Shown in pieces: positions 16,949 through 26,986 of a stretch of 64,000 bases of DNA. Within the stretch, counting starts at the first letter, position 1. Each line of letters begins with the position of its first letter. The DNA comes from Streptomyces phaeoluteigriseus (lineage in GTDB: Bacteria > Actinomycetota > Actinomycetes > Streptomycetales > Streptomycetaceae), in the NCBI RefSeq assembly GCF_001896135.2, contig NZ_MPOH02000005.1:380887-444886 (forward strand). The letters are read 5' to 3'. The notes under the pieces are model-generated. The model did not search any database and had not been told where the DNA came from. It saw only the letters and a program-made list of their open reading frames with translations. A program made the position numbers and the translations under genes.

Positions 16949-17944
16949 GTGGCGGGTCGTCACGGGCCTGGAGTGCTGGGCAGGGTCCTCGTCGCGGCGG
17001 CGGTGCTGGGGATCTCGTGGGCGACGGTGGGTGGCGAGGTACTCACACACGCGGGCGAAACGTGTGTGCTAGCGCGCGGTGCGCTGACCGTGGACGACCT
17101 GCCTGCCGGATCGTCCGTGCTCGACTGCGCGGCCGTGGGACGCCTCCTCACCCACCAGGGCGCCGGCGTCACGGTCCCCGAGCCGGGCAGGAAGGTCACC
17201 GTCGACTCGCTGGCGGTGGACGGCTCCCGGCACGGCTTCAGCCTTGAGGTCGGTGCCGACGGTACGGTCTCCTACGATCTGCCGGACGATGCCGGATCGG
17301 AGGAGCATGCCCACGCCGCCGGCCCTGCCACTACCTCCCGTGCCGCGTGCGCCGACGGCGCCTACGCCCTCTCCGGCCACAAGGAGTACGGCACCTACGA
17401 CTGGTGGCTCGGCGACGACGCCCTGCCCGGCAATCTCTCCGTCGCCGAGGCCCGCCGCACCTTCGACGGCGCCATCGGGACCATCACCGGCACCCGCAAC
17501 AAGTGCGGGTTCGGTGACGTGGTCGGGGCGCGCTCCAAGTACCACGGACGGACCCACCACGAGGCCGACATCGACCAGCAGGCCCGCTGCACGGCCCGGG
17601 ACCACGTGAGCGTCTGGGACGCCGGGGCCCTCAATTCCGGTGTCGTCGCGACGACCTGCTCGTGGAGCCGCTCGGTGAAGGGCGGCGGCCCGGACTGGCT
17701 GAAGGAGGCCGACGTCCGCTTCAACACCCGCCACTACACCTTCACGAACAATCCCACCGGTGGCTGCAAGAACACGTACGACATCAGCAGCGTCGCCACC
17801 CACGAGGCGGGCCATGTATTCGGTCTTGCCCACGTCGGCTCCGGCCACGAGGGGCAGACCATGTTCACGAACTCGTTTGCGTGCAGCACGAGCGCCCGCA
17901 GCCTGGGGCGCGGAGACGTGCTCGGGTTGCGTGCCCTGTACTGA
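16949..17944 (+). CDS. Secreted matrixin-like zinc metalloprotease
   Basis: 331 aa. A hydrophobic signal or anchor (about 8-30) is followed by a propeptide-like region, then a catalytic domain containing the full metzincin zinc motif HEAGHVFGLAH and a downstream SARSLGRGDVLGLRALY helix, as in M10-like actinobacterial peptidases. The conserved Met-turn residue may be the Met of EGQTMFTNSF. Paired cysteines (for example CKNTYD...FACST) suggest an extracellular enzyme. The GTG at 16949 is preceded by GGAGGG. The adenylation gene lies 275 nt downstream on the same strand. Confidence 0.8.
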   Translation: MAGRHGPGVLGRVLVAAAVLGISWATVGGEVLTHAGETCVLARGALTVDDLPAGSSVLDCAAVGRLLTHQGAGVTVPEPGRKVTVDSLAVDGSRHGFSLEVGADGTVSYDLPDDAGSEEHAHAAGPATTSRAACADGAYALSGHKEYGTYDWWLGDDALPGNLSVAEARRTFDGAIGTITGTRNKCGFGDVVGARSKYHGRTHHEADIDQQARCTARDHVSVWDAGALNSGVVATTCSWSRSVKGGGPDWLKEADVRFNTRHYTFTNNPTGGCKNTYDISSVATHEAGHVFGLAHVGSGHEGQTMFTNSFACSTSARSLGRGDVLGLRALY

Positions 17945-18218
17945 ACTGCGCTCAGACCGACACAGCCCGGGTGTCGGGAAATCCACTCGGGACCGACCAT
18001 GACACGGGCGAATTCGCAGTGGAGTCCATCCGCCGCTGATGGCCGCTGCGTCTCCTACTTCGGCGGTCGCGATCCGCTCGACGTGGGGGACCCTGTTGAT
18101 CTACTGGCAGGACTGATGACACGGCCTCGCTGTCGAGCCACCGCGTAGGCCGATCACCCTCGGCTCGGCCCGATCGTCGGCATACTGCTCCCAACAAGAC
18201 TGCGGGCAAGGGGAACCG

Positions 18219-20167
18219 ATGTCGGTGGAACAGGTGCCGGCCGCCGGACAGCAGGTGGACGAGCTGGTGGCGGGGTGGGCGGAGACGACGCCGTCGGCCG
18301 AGGCGATCGTTTGCGGTGTCGAGCGGATCACCTACGGGGAGCTGGGCCGTCTCGTGGAGACCGAGGCGGGCCGGCTGGGCTCGATGGGCCTGCCGCCGGG
18401 CGGGCTGGTCGGCGTCGCCCTGGACCGGCCCGTCGCCGCGCTGGCCGTCATGCTGGGCGTGCTCAGGGCCGGAGGCGCGTACCTGCCGCTCGATCCGGCC
18501 ATGCCCAGGGCGGAGTTGCACCGCGTCCTCGGGGACGCCGATCCGTACGTCGTGCTGACCCGGGAGCTGTACCGGGTGGCCGCCGAGGACCGGCCGGACC
18601 GGCGGGTGGTGTGCGTGGACGCCGAAGCGGACCCCGCGGAGGAGACGGGCCGGGGCGCGCCGGCCGGCCGTGGCGCCGCCGCGTGTCTGCTCCTGACCGC
18701 CGGGACGACCGGCCCGGCCGGTCTCGTCCCGGTGAGCCACCAGGACCTGACCGCGGCCCGGAACGCGTGGCAGCAGGTCTACGGCTTCGACGCCCGGGAC
18801 CGGCACGTGCACACCGCCCCGCCCGAGTCGGCGGAGTTCACGGCCGGGTGGGTGCGGGCGCTGGGCTCCGGCGGGGCCCTGATCCTCCCCGACGGCGACG
18901 AGCCCCACGACCCCGGCGCCCGTGCCACGGCTCTGGGCCGGCTCGTCGCGACGAAGAGGCGACGGTGCTGGCCTGCGGTGTGCCGACCGCGCGGCTGCTG
19001 ACGGCACAGGGGCTGCCCGGCGAGCGGTTGGGCGGCTCGGGCCCGCCCGGCGGGACCCGGCTGCGCCTGGTGACCGTCACCGGGGACACCTGGTACCTCG
19101 ACGAACAGCGGGCCCTCAAGGACGCGCTGGGCGACGCGGTGCGCGTGGTCAACGCCTACACCGTCACCGAGGCGTTCGGTGCCGGCACGTACTTCGAGCT
19201 GCCGGACGGTCGGCATCCGTCGGAGGACGGGCGGGAACCGGTCTCGCTGATCGGCGTCCCGCTGCCCGGGACCTACCTCACCGTCCGGGGCGACCGTCCC
19301 CGCTTTCGGGGGCCCATCGTCCTGAACGGCGTCCACACCGGCGACGACGGACGGCTGCGGGACGACGGCCTGCTGGAGTTCCTGGGCCGTCACGGCACCT
19401 ACGCCGCCGCCGAGCGCGCGCTCCACGGCCATGCCGACGTGCGCGAGGGTCTGGTGACCGAGGTGGAGACCGAGCACTCGAAGGGCGTCAAGGTCGTGGC
19501 TTACGCGGTCGCCGCCGAGGGCCGCACCCTGGACGTGGTGGACGTCCACCGGCACGTGTGCCACGCCCTGCTCTCGGACGCGCAGCCGCACACGGTGGTG
19601 CCCGTGCCCTCGCTGCCGCGCACCCGGGCCGACAAGGTGGACCGTACGAACCTGCCCCTGCCTGTGGCGGTGGGCACGGCGCTCGGCCGTAAGGGCGGTG
19701 CCGGCGGCCACGCCGCGCCGGCCAGCGCGACGGGGTGCCTGGTGGCCGGCGCCCTGCTCCTCGTCGCGTTCTTCGCCCTGCTGGCCTGGTTGTTCACCGA
19801 CCTCCTGTGGCCCTCCTCGACGGACGTTTCGGCGGTGCCCAGCCCCTACGCGGGCTACTTCCGGCTCCTTTACCTCTTCGAGAACGTGTCCTTCGGCGTC
19901 GGCATGGCCTTCCTGCTGATGGGACGTCCGGGCATGTCCCGGGCCGGACACCCAAGCTGGTTCACGACGCTGGCTCACCTGTCCGTGGTCTGGCTGCTGG
20001 TCGCCTGGTGGCCGCAGGACAACCTCTACCGGCTCGCCGCCAAGACGGACTGGGCGGAACAAACCTTCCTCGTCTACACCTTCAACGTGTCGCTCATGGT
20101 CGCCGCGGCCGTGGTCGCCGCGTTCGCCGCGGTGACGCCCAAGTGGCGGCGGAAGCTGGGCCGGTGA
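18219..20167 (+). pseudogene. Stand-alone adenylation protein with C-terminal membrane domain, frameshifted
   Basis: An AMP-forming adenylation domain like those of NRPSs, without a carrier domain. Visible motifs: LLTAGTTGPAGL (core A3), AYTVTEAFGAGTYF, HTGDDGRL (A7 region), FLGRHG and the catalytic-lysine motif PRTRADKVDRTNLP (A10). Four transmembrane helices follow (starting near 19735, 19850, 19970 and 20070). The frame switches at about 18945-18950 (GRLVA...DEEATVLACGVPT); adding one G (GTCGCGGACGAA) restores a single protein of about 649 aa. The start at 18219 has GGGG six bases upstream. It probably activates an amino or aryl acid at the membrane. The convergent ATP-grasp ligase is a plausible partner. 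Confidence 0.75.
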
Positions 20168-21887
20168 ACATGCCGCCCAGTGCGCCGTTCCCGAACCGCA
20201 CCAGGGCCTCGGCCTCGTCGAGCGCCTGACGCGACCGCGCGGCGAGGGCGACACCGACGTACGGCACGGGGTCGAGGCCCGCCGTGGGGATGGTGGGCAG
20301 CAGGGTCGCCCCCAGGGCTCGGCACCGGCGGGACAGCCCGTCGAGGTGCTGCAGCAGGGCGGGCGCGGGGAGACGCGCGCCCAGCGGGAGGCAGTCCAGG
20401 GTGCGGACCCAGTGGTGGCCGCCCCGCACGCGGTCGAGGCGGGCCTGGAGGACGAAGGCGACGGCGGGGCCGGTGAGGCGCAGGTTGATCTCGGTGGGGG
20501 CGGGCCGTCCGGCGGGGTCGGTGACGAAGTCGACGTCGTACCAGCCCCGGTAGCCCTCCGCCGCCAGGGCCTCACCTACCGCCGTGCCGAACGCCGTGGC
20601 GGTCGCCGCCAGGTCCGCGGGCAGGACGCCCGGGCCGACGGTGACCCCTTGGTAGGCGGTGCCGGTGACCTCCATCAGGCCGGTGCCGACGACGTGGACG
20701 GTCCCGTCCTCCGCGACCACGCCGTCGAACGTGGGGTTCCGGTACAGGTCGGCGCCCGGCACGTACTCCTCCACCAGCAGTCGCTCGCCGGAGAGCCGCC
20801 GGGCGGCGGCCCGGGCGCCGCCCGTCAGCACGGCCTCGGGAGTGAGCACGAAGGTGGCCGAACCGCCCACTCCGTACTCGCCCTTGACCACGCTCGTCCG
20901 CCCTGCCGAGGCGCGGGCCTTGAGCGTACGGGCCAGCCGGCGCCGGGAACGGACGGCTTCCTGGGCGGGCACCCGGACGTCCGGGTGAGCGGGGGCGAGC
21001 CGGCGGAAGAGTTCGTGCGAGGCGGCTTTGGACTCGTGGGCGAGGCGGATCGGCGGGCCCGAGGTCAGTCGCCGGGACACCTCCGTGCGGCCCCAGGCCA
21101 GCACCGGCAGACCGGCGCTCCGGATCCGCCGGGCCAGCGCCGGCCGGTCCAGGACCGCCTGAGAGAGGGCGCCGCCCGGGGCGTCCACGCAGTGCACCTC
21201 CACCTCGCTCCAGGCCAACTGCCGGACGAGACCGCGCATCCAGGCCGGTTCGACCGTGAGCGGGAGGACCACCAGCGCGGGGTGCGGGCCAGCGAAGGCC
21301 GCGAGGCAGGCGTAGTGCGGGGGGTTGTGCGAAGGCGCGGCGCCGGGGAACTGGGCGTGAAACTCCCCCACGTTGCCGAGGTGCACGGCCCGCCCGTCCC
21401 CGGTCCAGGCCCGCACCCAGGAGGGCTCGGCCCCGGCGGGCCATGCCTCCATCAGGACGAGCCCTCCCCTGGACGGGAGGGGATCGGCGCGCCGCGCGCC
21501 CACCGCGAGGTAGAACGGCTCGGCGTGCGGGTCGGCAGCGATGGTGACGGCGTCGCACCCTATCCGCCCGGCCTCCGCGAGCACATGCCGGTACAGGAGC
21601 CGGCCGACCCCGCGGCCGATGGACGGCGGATCGACGAAGAGCATGCCGAGCTCCGCACGGGGTGGTCCGCCGTCCAGGGTGGCCATCCCGAGTATCCGGC
21701 CGCCCGCCTCGGCGACCCGTACCCGGCGGTCCGCCATGTCCGCGGGCCTCAGCAGGAGTTCGTCCGCGCAGGCCGCGAGGTACGCGTCGTCGTAGCCCCA
21801 GTGCGCCTTGGAGCGCAGCGCCAGCGCGCTGAGCACGTCGGCTTCCTCCGGCCGTCCCGCCCGGATGCGTACCCCGTTGGTGGTCAT
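20094..21887 (-). CDS. GNAT acetyltransferase fused to an ATP-grasp ligase
   Basis: 597 aa in two parts. The N-terminal GNAT domain (about 5-150) has GMLFVDPPSIGRGVGRLLYR, the acetyl-CoA-binding A motif. The C-terminal ATP-grasp domain (about 300-530) has TSVVKGEYGVGGSATFVL (nucleotide Lys and Gly-rich loop), LLVEEYVPGADLYRN and the metal-binding GWYDVDF...TEINLRLTGP. It resembles peptide-ligase-type ATP-grasp enzymes that join carboxylates to amines. Its 3' end overlaps the end of the convergent adenylation gene by 74 nt. ATG 21887 matches GNAT domain starts; a GTG 33 nt upstream is also possible. Confidence 0.75.
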   Translation of the reverse strand: MTTNGVRIRAGRPEEADVLSALALRSKAHWGYDDAYLAACADELLLRPADMADRRVRVAEAGGRILGMATLDGGPPRAELGMLFVDPPSIGRGVGRLLYRHVLAEAGRIGCDAVTIAADPHAEPFYLAVGARRADPLPSRGGLVLMEAWPAGAEPSWVRAWTGDGRAVHLGNVGEFHAQFPGAAPSHNPPHYACLAAFAGPHPALVVLPLTVEPAWMRGLVRQLAWSEVEVHCVDAPGGALSQAVLDRPALARRIRSAGLPVLAWGRTEVSRRLTSGPPIRLAHESKAASHELFRRLAPAHPDVRVPAQEAVRSRRRLARTLKARASAGRTSVVKGEYGVGGSATFVLTPEAVLTGGARAAARRLSGERLLVEEYVPGADLYRNPTFDGVVAEDGTVHVVGTGLMEVTGTAYQGVTVGPGVLPADLAATATAFGTAVGEALAAEGYRGWYDVDFVTDPAGRPAPTEINLRLTGPAVAFVLQARLDRVRGGHHWVRTLDCLPLGARLPAPALLQHLDGLSRRCRALGATLLPTIPTAGLDPVPYVGVALAARSRQALDEAEALVRFGNGALGGMFTGPASAATWASPRRTRRPRPRRP

Positions 21888-22069
21888 GGGGGGATTGTTC
21901 CAGCGGACCTCGCGGGACACCGCGGTGGCACTTGCCGACGCGTCGGACGGCCTGGACGACCATGCCGCGCCGGGAGGCGGCGACCGGGGCCGTCGTCCTG
22001 GCGCACGGCGGGACGTCCATGGCGCGGATCACCACGGTGGGCCGCCGGTCCCGCAGCGGGGCAGGCAGG

Positions 22070-22803
22070 TCAGCCAAGCTCGTGCCGGACCCAGATGTTG
22101 GGCTCGACGTTCACCGCGTAGCCGCGCTCCGGTTCGCACTGCACCGGTACGAGCGCGCCCGGCACCGCGACCGGACCGGCCGTGTCGAACGGCAGGCCGG
22201 TCCAGGCGCGCCACTCCTCGGTGTCGGCGGCGACGGTCATCGACGCGGGCGCGACCTTCTCGATCACCCCGCCCGCGCGGACGTGCACCCGCAGCCACGG
22301 GGCAGCCGTCCCCCCACTTTGCGCATGTACGTGTCGATCGGTGTGTCCGGCTCCAGGTGCTTGCCGTTCGGCCGCAGCGGAGCGACCAGTTCGCCGAAGC
22401 CGCGGCGGCGCGGGTTGTCCTGCATCGCGGCGAGCATCCGGCCGGAGAGCCCCTGTCCGAGGCGGCTCGGGGTGATGGTGATCTCGATGGCGCTCACGGT
22501 GTCGGGCTCCCGGCCGTGCCGCAGGTCGGAGAACGCCCACAGCAGGAGCGAGTCCCACCCACGGGCCAGCAGCTCACGCCGGCTGTCGACGCCGAGGGCG
22601 AACGGGACGCCAAACCCGTTCCCCACGACCTCGCCCGTGTCGTCGTCGGTCGCGACCAGCACGTACTCCGGCAGTTCGGCGGTGATCCGGCCCACGCTGG
22701 ACCACCCCACTGGGTCGTGCACATGAACCCGGTCATGTGGATTTCCCGGGGTCGGCTGGGGGACGAGCGGTCGGAGCGGGCCGGGGCGGCCGTCGTCGGC
22801 CAC
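22070..22803 (-). pseudogene. GNAT-like acetyltransferase, frameshifted
   Basis: The upstream frame carries VGRITAELPEYVLVATDDD and IEITITPSRLGQGLSGRML (acetyl-CoA-loop region). The downstream frame carries WRAWTGLPFDTAGPV and ends NIWVRHELG at 22070. The switch lies in a run of six C at 22311-22316; a seventh would give one open frame (RKVGGTAAPWLR). The true start is unclear because the first 25 residues of the long frame look non-native. Confidence 0.65.
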
Positions 22804-22844
22804 CGCGGTCGGCGCGGGGTCGAGGCGGCCGAACGGCTCCCGAC

Positions 22845-22989
22845 GTCTGTTGTCGTCTCCGTGCGCCCCCTTGCCAACCCGATCTCACGCAGTAGCTGAT
22901 CGGCCTCGTTGACCACCTCCAAGTTCTCGTCGAACAGTCCAGTACCGGGTGTCCGATGGCAGCACCACACGGAATGCCCGCACTTGCAT
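22845..22989 (-). pseudogene. Tyrosine recombinase/integrase N-terminal fragment
   Basis: The minus strand from 22989 reads MQVRAFRVVLPSDTRYWTV, and after a frame slip continues DENLEVVNEADQLLREI and RTETTTD. This is the characteristic N-terminus of actinomycete site-specific integrases (RVLLPSGxxYWTVxDxxxxVVxxADxFLR...TTxxYA). The SAM-like and catalytic domains are gone. It marks a former integrative element. Confidence 0.6.
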
Positions 22990-23199
22990 GTATGCCTCCA
23001 TGGCTCGATCGCAAAGATCTGCCGCAGAGCCACGCCCCCTGAGACCCGTTGCCGTAGCCCCAACGAGAGGAGCCATGCGACGTCAACCAGCGACCTGCGA
23101 ACCTCCAGAGAACCTGGTCGTACCTGGCTGTGGTGAGGTAACGCAGCCAGGTCACCGAGACGGCCCGGGACGCCACCACGGCATACCGGGCCGCGGCTG

Positions 23200-24318
23200 T
23201 CAGGATGGGCGCGGCATCCGCTCGATCGCCACCATGGCGGCGTCATCGCCCAGCTGGCCGCCGACGTGCCGCATCAGGTCCTTGCGCAGGTGGGCCAGCA
23301 GAGCGTCGGGGCCTTTGATGGCCTTGTCTGCCTCGTCAGCCACCCGTTCCGCAAGCGGGTAGAACGTGCCGTCCTTGTTGCGGGCCTCGATGACACCGTC
23401 CGTGTACAGAAGGGCGATGTCGCCGTACTCAAAGGCGAACGCCTCCGCGGACAGGTCGATCTCGACGAACTCGGTGAGCCCCAGAGGCGGGGCCGGGTGG
23501 CGCACTTCGAGGAGGCTGACGTGGCCGCGACGCAGCAGCAGGGGCGGGGGGTGCCCGCAGTTGATCAGATGAAGCATCGGTTCGTCGTCCGGGATGTCCA
23601 TCACGGCCGCGGTGATGAATGCCTCGCCGCGATCCTCGGTCGCGTCTTTGGGCGCCGCGGGGTCGTCCAGGTCCGAGGAGACGGTTCCCTCCAGGAAGTT
23701 GACCAGCGCGGACAGATCGGCCTGCCTGTGTGCCGCGCCCCGGAACGCGCCGAGAAGGAGGGCGGCGTCCCCGACAGCCTCCAGACCCTTGCCCCTGACA
23801 TCGCCGATGACGATCCGGGTTCCCTGCTCCGTGCGGGCGGCGGCATACAGGTCGCCGCCGATCTCCGCCTCGGTTTCGGCGGCCAGGTACACCGAGGCGA
23901 TACGCAACGGACCGATCCGCTGGGGTAGCGGCTTCAGCACCACCTCCTGTGCGGCCGTCGCCACCGAGCGCAACTGGGTCAGCTCCCTTTCATGGCGCTC
24001 TCGCCGGGCGGCAAACGAGGTCACGAACGCCGACATCAAGATCAAAGTGATCAGCTGGAAGCTGTGATTCAGGTCAACGATGCTGGTGCGCACCTCTGCG
24101 ACCACGGCCTGGGCCAGGACGGCGAGCGCGCCGACGCAGGCGGTCGTCCGAGGGCCGGCGAACGAGGCTGTGACAGCGGGTGCGGCGACCAGGAACGGCC
24201 CGAGGTGGACGCTGGGCGGGGCCAGGATGTCGACCACCGTGACAATCACGATCAGCGCGATGGGTACCGCCAGCAGCACATGACGTGGCTGCCCTGATGA
24301 AGGATGACCAGGAACCAT
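23200..24318 (-). CDS. Membrane-anchored SpoIIE-type PP2C phosphatase
   Basis: 372 aa. Three to four N-terminal membrane helices (about residues 10-110, including VLLAVPIALIVIVTVVDIL and LVAAPAVTASF) are followed by a short linker helix and a SpoIIE/RsbU phosphatase domain (about 150-370). Metal-site motifs are present: EIGGDLYAA, VIGDVRGKGLEA, LINCGHPPPLLL, ALLYTDGVIEAR and DDAAMVAIE. Such proteins dephosphorylate anti-sigma-factor antagonists in stress signalling. The long frame continues upstream to 24630 without protein-like sequence, so ATG 24318 is chosen. Confidence 0.85.
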   Translation of the reverse strand: MVPGHPSSGQPRHVLLAVPIALIVIVTVVDILAPPSVHLGPFLVAAPAVTASFAGPRTTACVGALAVLAQAVVAEVRTSIVDLNHSFQLITLILMSAFVTSFAARRERHERELTQLRSVATAAQEVVLKPLPQRIGPLRIASVYLAAETEAEIGGDLYAAARTEQGTRIVIGDVRGKGLEAVGDAALLLGAFRGAAHRQADLSALVNFLEGTVSSDLDDPAAPKDATEDRGEAFITAAVMDIPDDEPMLHLINCGHPPPLLLRRGHVSLLEVRHPAPPLGLTEFVEIDLSAEAFAFEYGDIALLYTDGVIEARNKDGTFYPLAERVADEADKAIKGPDALLAHLRKDLMRHVGGQLGDDAAMVAIERMPRPS

Positions 24319-24547
24319 ATGTTCTGGATACACCGCATCGTGCCTCCGGCGCCTGCGCCATGGCCGTTCACACGTGATCGCCAGGCCGTCCCCAGGACTT
24401 GCCCGGTCGATCAATGTGACTGCATCCGGTTCGAATCCGCCCCTGAGCAGCAAAGGGGCAACCGAGCCTTGGCCGGCTCGCGATCTCGGTACCCCTCGTG
24501 GGCGCAGGCGGCAATGCGGGCGGTCAGGGGGCAGCCTGGAGCCCTTT

Positions 24548-24820
24548 TCAGTCCACCGGATGCCCCGGGTCGATGAAGAGGGCGTCGGGGAGCCGTAGCC
24601 GTGGCCGGTCGGCGGAGTCCTTGTGCTCACCGCACTGCACGGGGTCCAGGACGAAGCCGACGTGGTCGCCCGCGTCGGTCCGCTGATCGATCCTTCCGAC
24701 GAACCATGTCGCTGTAGGCGGTGCCGAGGATCTCGTCCCGGCCGCTGCTGTGCACGGGACTCTCCGGCCGCCCGAGTGGGTGGGCCGGTGCACGACCATC
24801 GGCGCGCTGGTCACGCCCAC
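24548..24820 (-). pseudogene. Flavin reductase-like domain fragment
   Basis: The C-terminal 50 residues of this minus-strand frame (GRIDQRTDAGDHVGFVLDPV... LRLPDALFIDPGHPVD) match the end of flavin-reductase-like FMN-binding proteins. The upstream part is scrambled between frames and lacks the FMN-binding core. Confidence 0.5.
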
Positions 24821-25067
24821 CCTGGAACCCTACCGAACGCCCTCAGCGTCACCGCTCAGGAGGCGCCGCCGAGCGGCCGGTCCACAAGCTTGCGGAAGAA
24901 GCCCGTGACCCACGGACGTGCGCGCTCGCGGTCGGCCCACGTGACAGTGCCCACGCACTCCCCCCACGATGTCGTCCACTCCCGGCCGTGGACTCCACTC
25001 AGTGAAGTGGATGCCGGCCCCGTCGGTTGCGCACCACAGCATCGGGTGCGCGGCATTGGAGCTGCAC

Positions 25068-25305
25068 GGCATGAAAGTTTCAACCTCTTCTACCGCTTCG
25101 CCACCTCGGCCCGGGGCCTGGGCTTCGCCAGCGAGGCCGCAGCGACGGTCACTGCCTGGGCATCCCGCCGCGTTCCCGACCTCCCGCTGATCGCCCGCGT
25201 CCGGCCGGCCAACATCGCCTCGCAACGCGTGGGCAGTGCGCGCTGGCCTGAGCCGAGCAGAGCACCTCGACGAAAGCGGATACGACGGCCTCGAGTTTCG
25301 CAGAC
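25068..25305 (+). pseudogene. GNAT acetyltransferase C-terminal fragment (copy 1)
   Basis: Reads SFNLFYRFATSARGLGFASE and LPLIARVRPANIASQRVG, then, after a frame slip at about 25235, AGLSRAEHLDESGYDGLEF. This is the C-terminal half of a RimJ/RimL-type acetyltransferase. A closely similar, also broken copy lies at 42195-42746 on the other strand. Confidence 0.65.
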
Positions 25306-25315
25306 ACGTCAGCGC

Positions 25316-25561
25316 TCACCCGGAAAGGTCACGCATCACAGCAGCCGCCATCGCGACGATCACCGTGATCACCGCCACACCGACCATCACGGCCCGCCCC
25401 TCCCACCACACCAGCGGCCATCTCCCGCGCCCACACACGACCACATCGCTCCCATCCCCGGACGCGGGCGGCAACTGGTCCTCTTCCAGCAGGGCCGAAG
25501 AGCGCTCCGCGACGCCATCACGAACATCCACGCAGCGCTCAACGAATGATTGAGCCCTCAT
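25316..25561 (-). CDS. Possible small membrane protein
   Basis: 81-codon frame with a hydrophobic C-terminal segment (AVMVGVAVITVIVAMAAAV). It has no recognised domain and no good ribosome-binding site. It could equally be a chance frame in a decayed region. Confidence 0.3.
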   Translation of the reverse strand: MRAQSFVERCVDVRDGVAERSSALLEEDQLPPASGDGSDVVVCGRGRWPLVWWEGRAVMVGVAVITVIVAMAAAVMRDLSG

Positions 25562-25748
25562 CCGCAAGATGGCACCCGAACGGCCCAACGGTTTCGCGCT
25601 GGGCATACGGTGTTCCCCCGTTCGGCCCACTCTGGACCAGAAGCCTCTGCCGCTGCGTTCCCGTGACGAGCCGGCTGACCGGCCCAGGCGTGTCACCTGA
25701 CATTGCGCAAGGTCACGCAAGAAGCCTGACCCGCACCTCGCCGCTCGC

Positions 25749-25776
25749 CCTGTCGACCTGTCGACCTGTCGACCTG
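25749..25776. repeat. Short tandem repeat of CCTGTCGA
   Basis: Three and a half copies of the 8-base unit CCTGTCGA in a row, in non-coding DNA. Confidence 0.9.
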
Positions 25777-25988
25777 CGCGGAATGACCGGCTTGCGTCAA
25801 GATCGCCAGCAGCGCCGACCGCAGAGCAGCACGAATGCCCTCGAGCAGTCCCTTCTGCCTAACCCGAGAACCTCACCGACAGGGCCACGCGACCGAACCA
25901 GTACTCTCTGTCACTCTCTCTGTCACATTGCGCGATGTGGTCCGCACGACCCCGCTCCTCCGGCGCGGGGTCACCACGCACGAGCGAC

Positions 25989-26018
25989 ATGGCCACTGGC
26001 GCCGTGAAGTGGTTCAAC
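25989..26018 (+). pseudogene. Cold-shock protein N-terminal stub
   Basis: An ATG opens MATGAVKWFN, the canonical first ten residues of CspA-family RNA chaperones. The following residues lose all similarity (no KGFGFI or DVFVH motif). It looks like a cspA-like gene deleted after codon 10. Confidence 0.5.
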
Positions 26019-26206
26019 ATCGCAGGACCAGGGCCGCACACCACGGCCCACACCGACCCGGGCACCGGCGCGGGGCACCGTACATCCGCCCCAGACACGA
26101 CGAAAGTGGCCGGATCGGCGGCCTTTCGGGGCCAGGTCATGGCCGGGTACGCCTGGGCATCGAACTCCGCCCGAATGTCCGCCGATCGCCCTGGAGGCGC
26201 GCCCTG

Positions 26207-26986
26207 ATGAATTCAGTCGGCATGACCAGCTTCGAGGGCGTCTACGCCCTCCCCGACCCCCGTGGGTACTTTGCCGCCCTCGCGGCGTACGCCTACCAGA
26301 CCCCCGGCCACGCCCAGCCGGCCTTCCGCGCGCTCGCCGCCGACCTCGGGCCGGGTCGGCGCACGGTCCTCGACGTGTGCTGCTCCTACGGAATCAACGC
26401 CGCCCTCCTCAACCACGACGTCACCCTCGACGAGCTCTTCGCGCATTACACCTCGGCCGGGGTGGCCGAACTGACCACCGCTGAACTCGTCGGCCTCGAC
26501 CGTGACTTCTACTCAGCCCGCCGCCGTCCCAACGCCGTACGTACCATCGGCATCGATGTGTCAGGGCCGGCCCTGGAATACGCGGTGGCCGTCGGGCTCC
26601 TCGACGAGGGGCACTGCATGGATCTGGAATGCAATGAACCGACGGAAAGGCTGCGCCGCTCGCTCACCGGGACGGGCCTGATCACGATCACCGGCGGCAC
26701 GAGCTTCTTGACCGAGCGCACCTTTGCCCGACTGTTCAGCGCCATCGGCCACCCCGTGCCGGTGGCAGCCTTCGTCCTGCGTACTCACGACTACGGGGCG
26801 ATCTCCGCCTGCCTGCACTCGTACGGCCTCACCGTGCATCGGGACGCCGGCACCCACCGGCAGCGGCGCTTCACCGACCCCCAGGAGCAGCAGCGGGCAG
26901 TGGCCACCGTCGCCGCCCTGGGAGAGGACCCGGCGGGGAAGGAGTCGGCGGGCTACTTCCACACCCGACTGCACCTGGCCCGCTGA
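26207..26986 (+). CDS. Class I SAM-dependent methyltransferase-like protein
   Basis: 259 aa. The methyltransferase fold is suggested by RRTVLDVCCSYGINAALL (motif I, a DxCCxYG variant of the GxGxG loop), FYSARRRPNAVRTIGIDVSG (motif II acidic end) and LITITGGTSFL (post-motif region). The CCSYG variant is characteristic of a family of small bacterial methyltransferases of unknown substrate. ATG 26207 has GGAGG nine bases upstream. The gene is followed by a strong hairpin about 190 nt downstream. Confidence 0.7.
   Translation: MNSVGMTSFEGVYALPDPRGYFAALAAYAYQTPGHAQPAFRALAADLGPGRRTVLDVCCSYGINAALLNHDVTLDELFAHYTSAGVAELTTAELVGLDRDFYSARRRPNAVRTIGIDVSGPALEYAVAVGLLDEGHCMDLECNEPTERLRRSLTGTGLITITGGTSFLTERTFARLFSAIGHPVPVAAFVLRTHDYGAISACLHSYGLTVHRDAGTHRQRRFTDPQEQQRAVATVAALGEDPAGKESAGYFHTRLHLAR

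Noticed and set aside
24420-24460. GGTTCGAATCC, identical to a tRNA T-loop, suggested a tRNA or attachment site
   Set aside because: The flanking bases form only three pairs of the T-stem, and no acceptor, D or anticodon arm can be folded.
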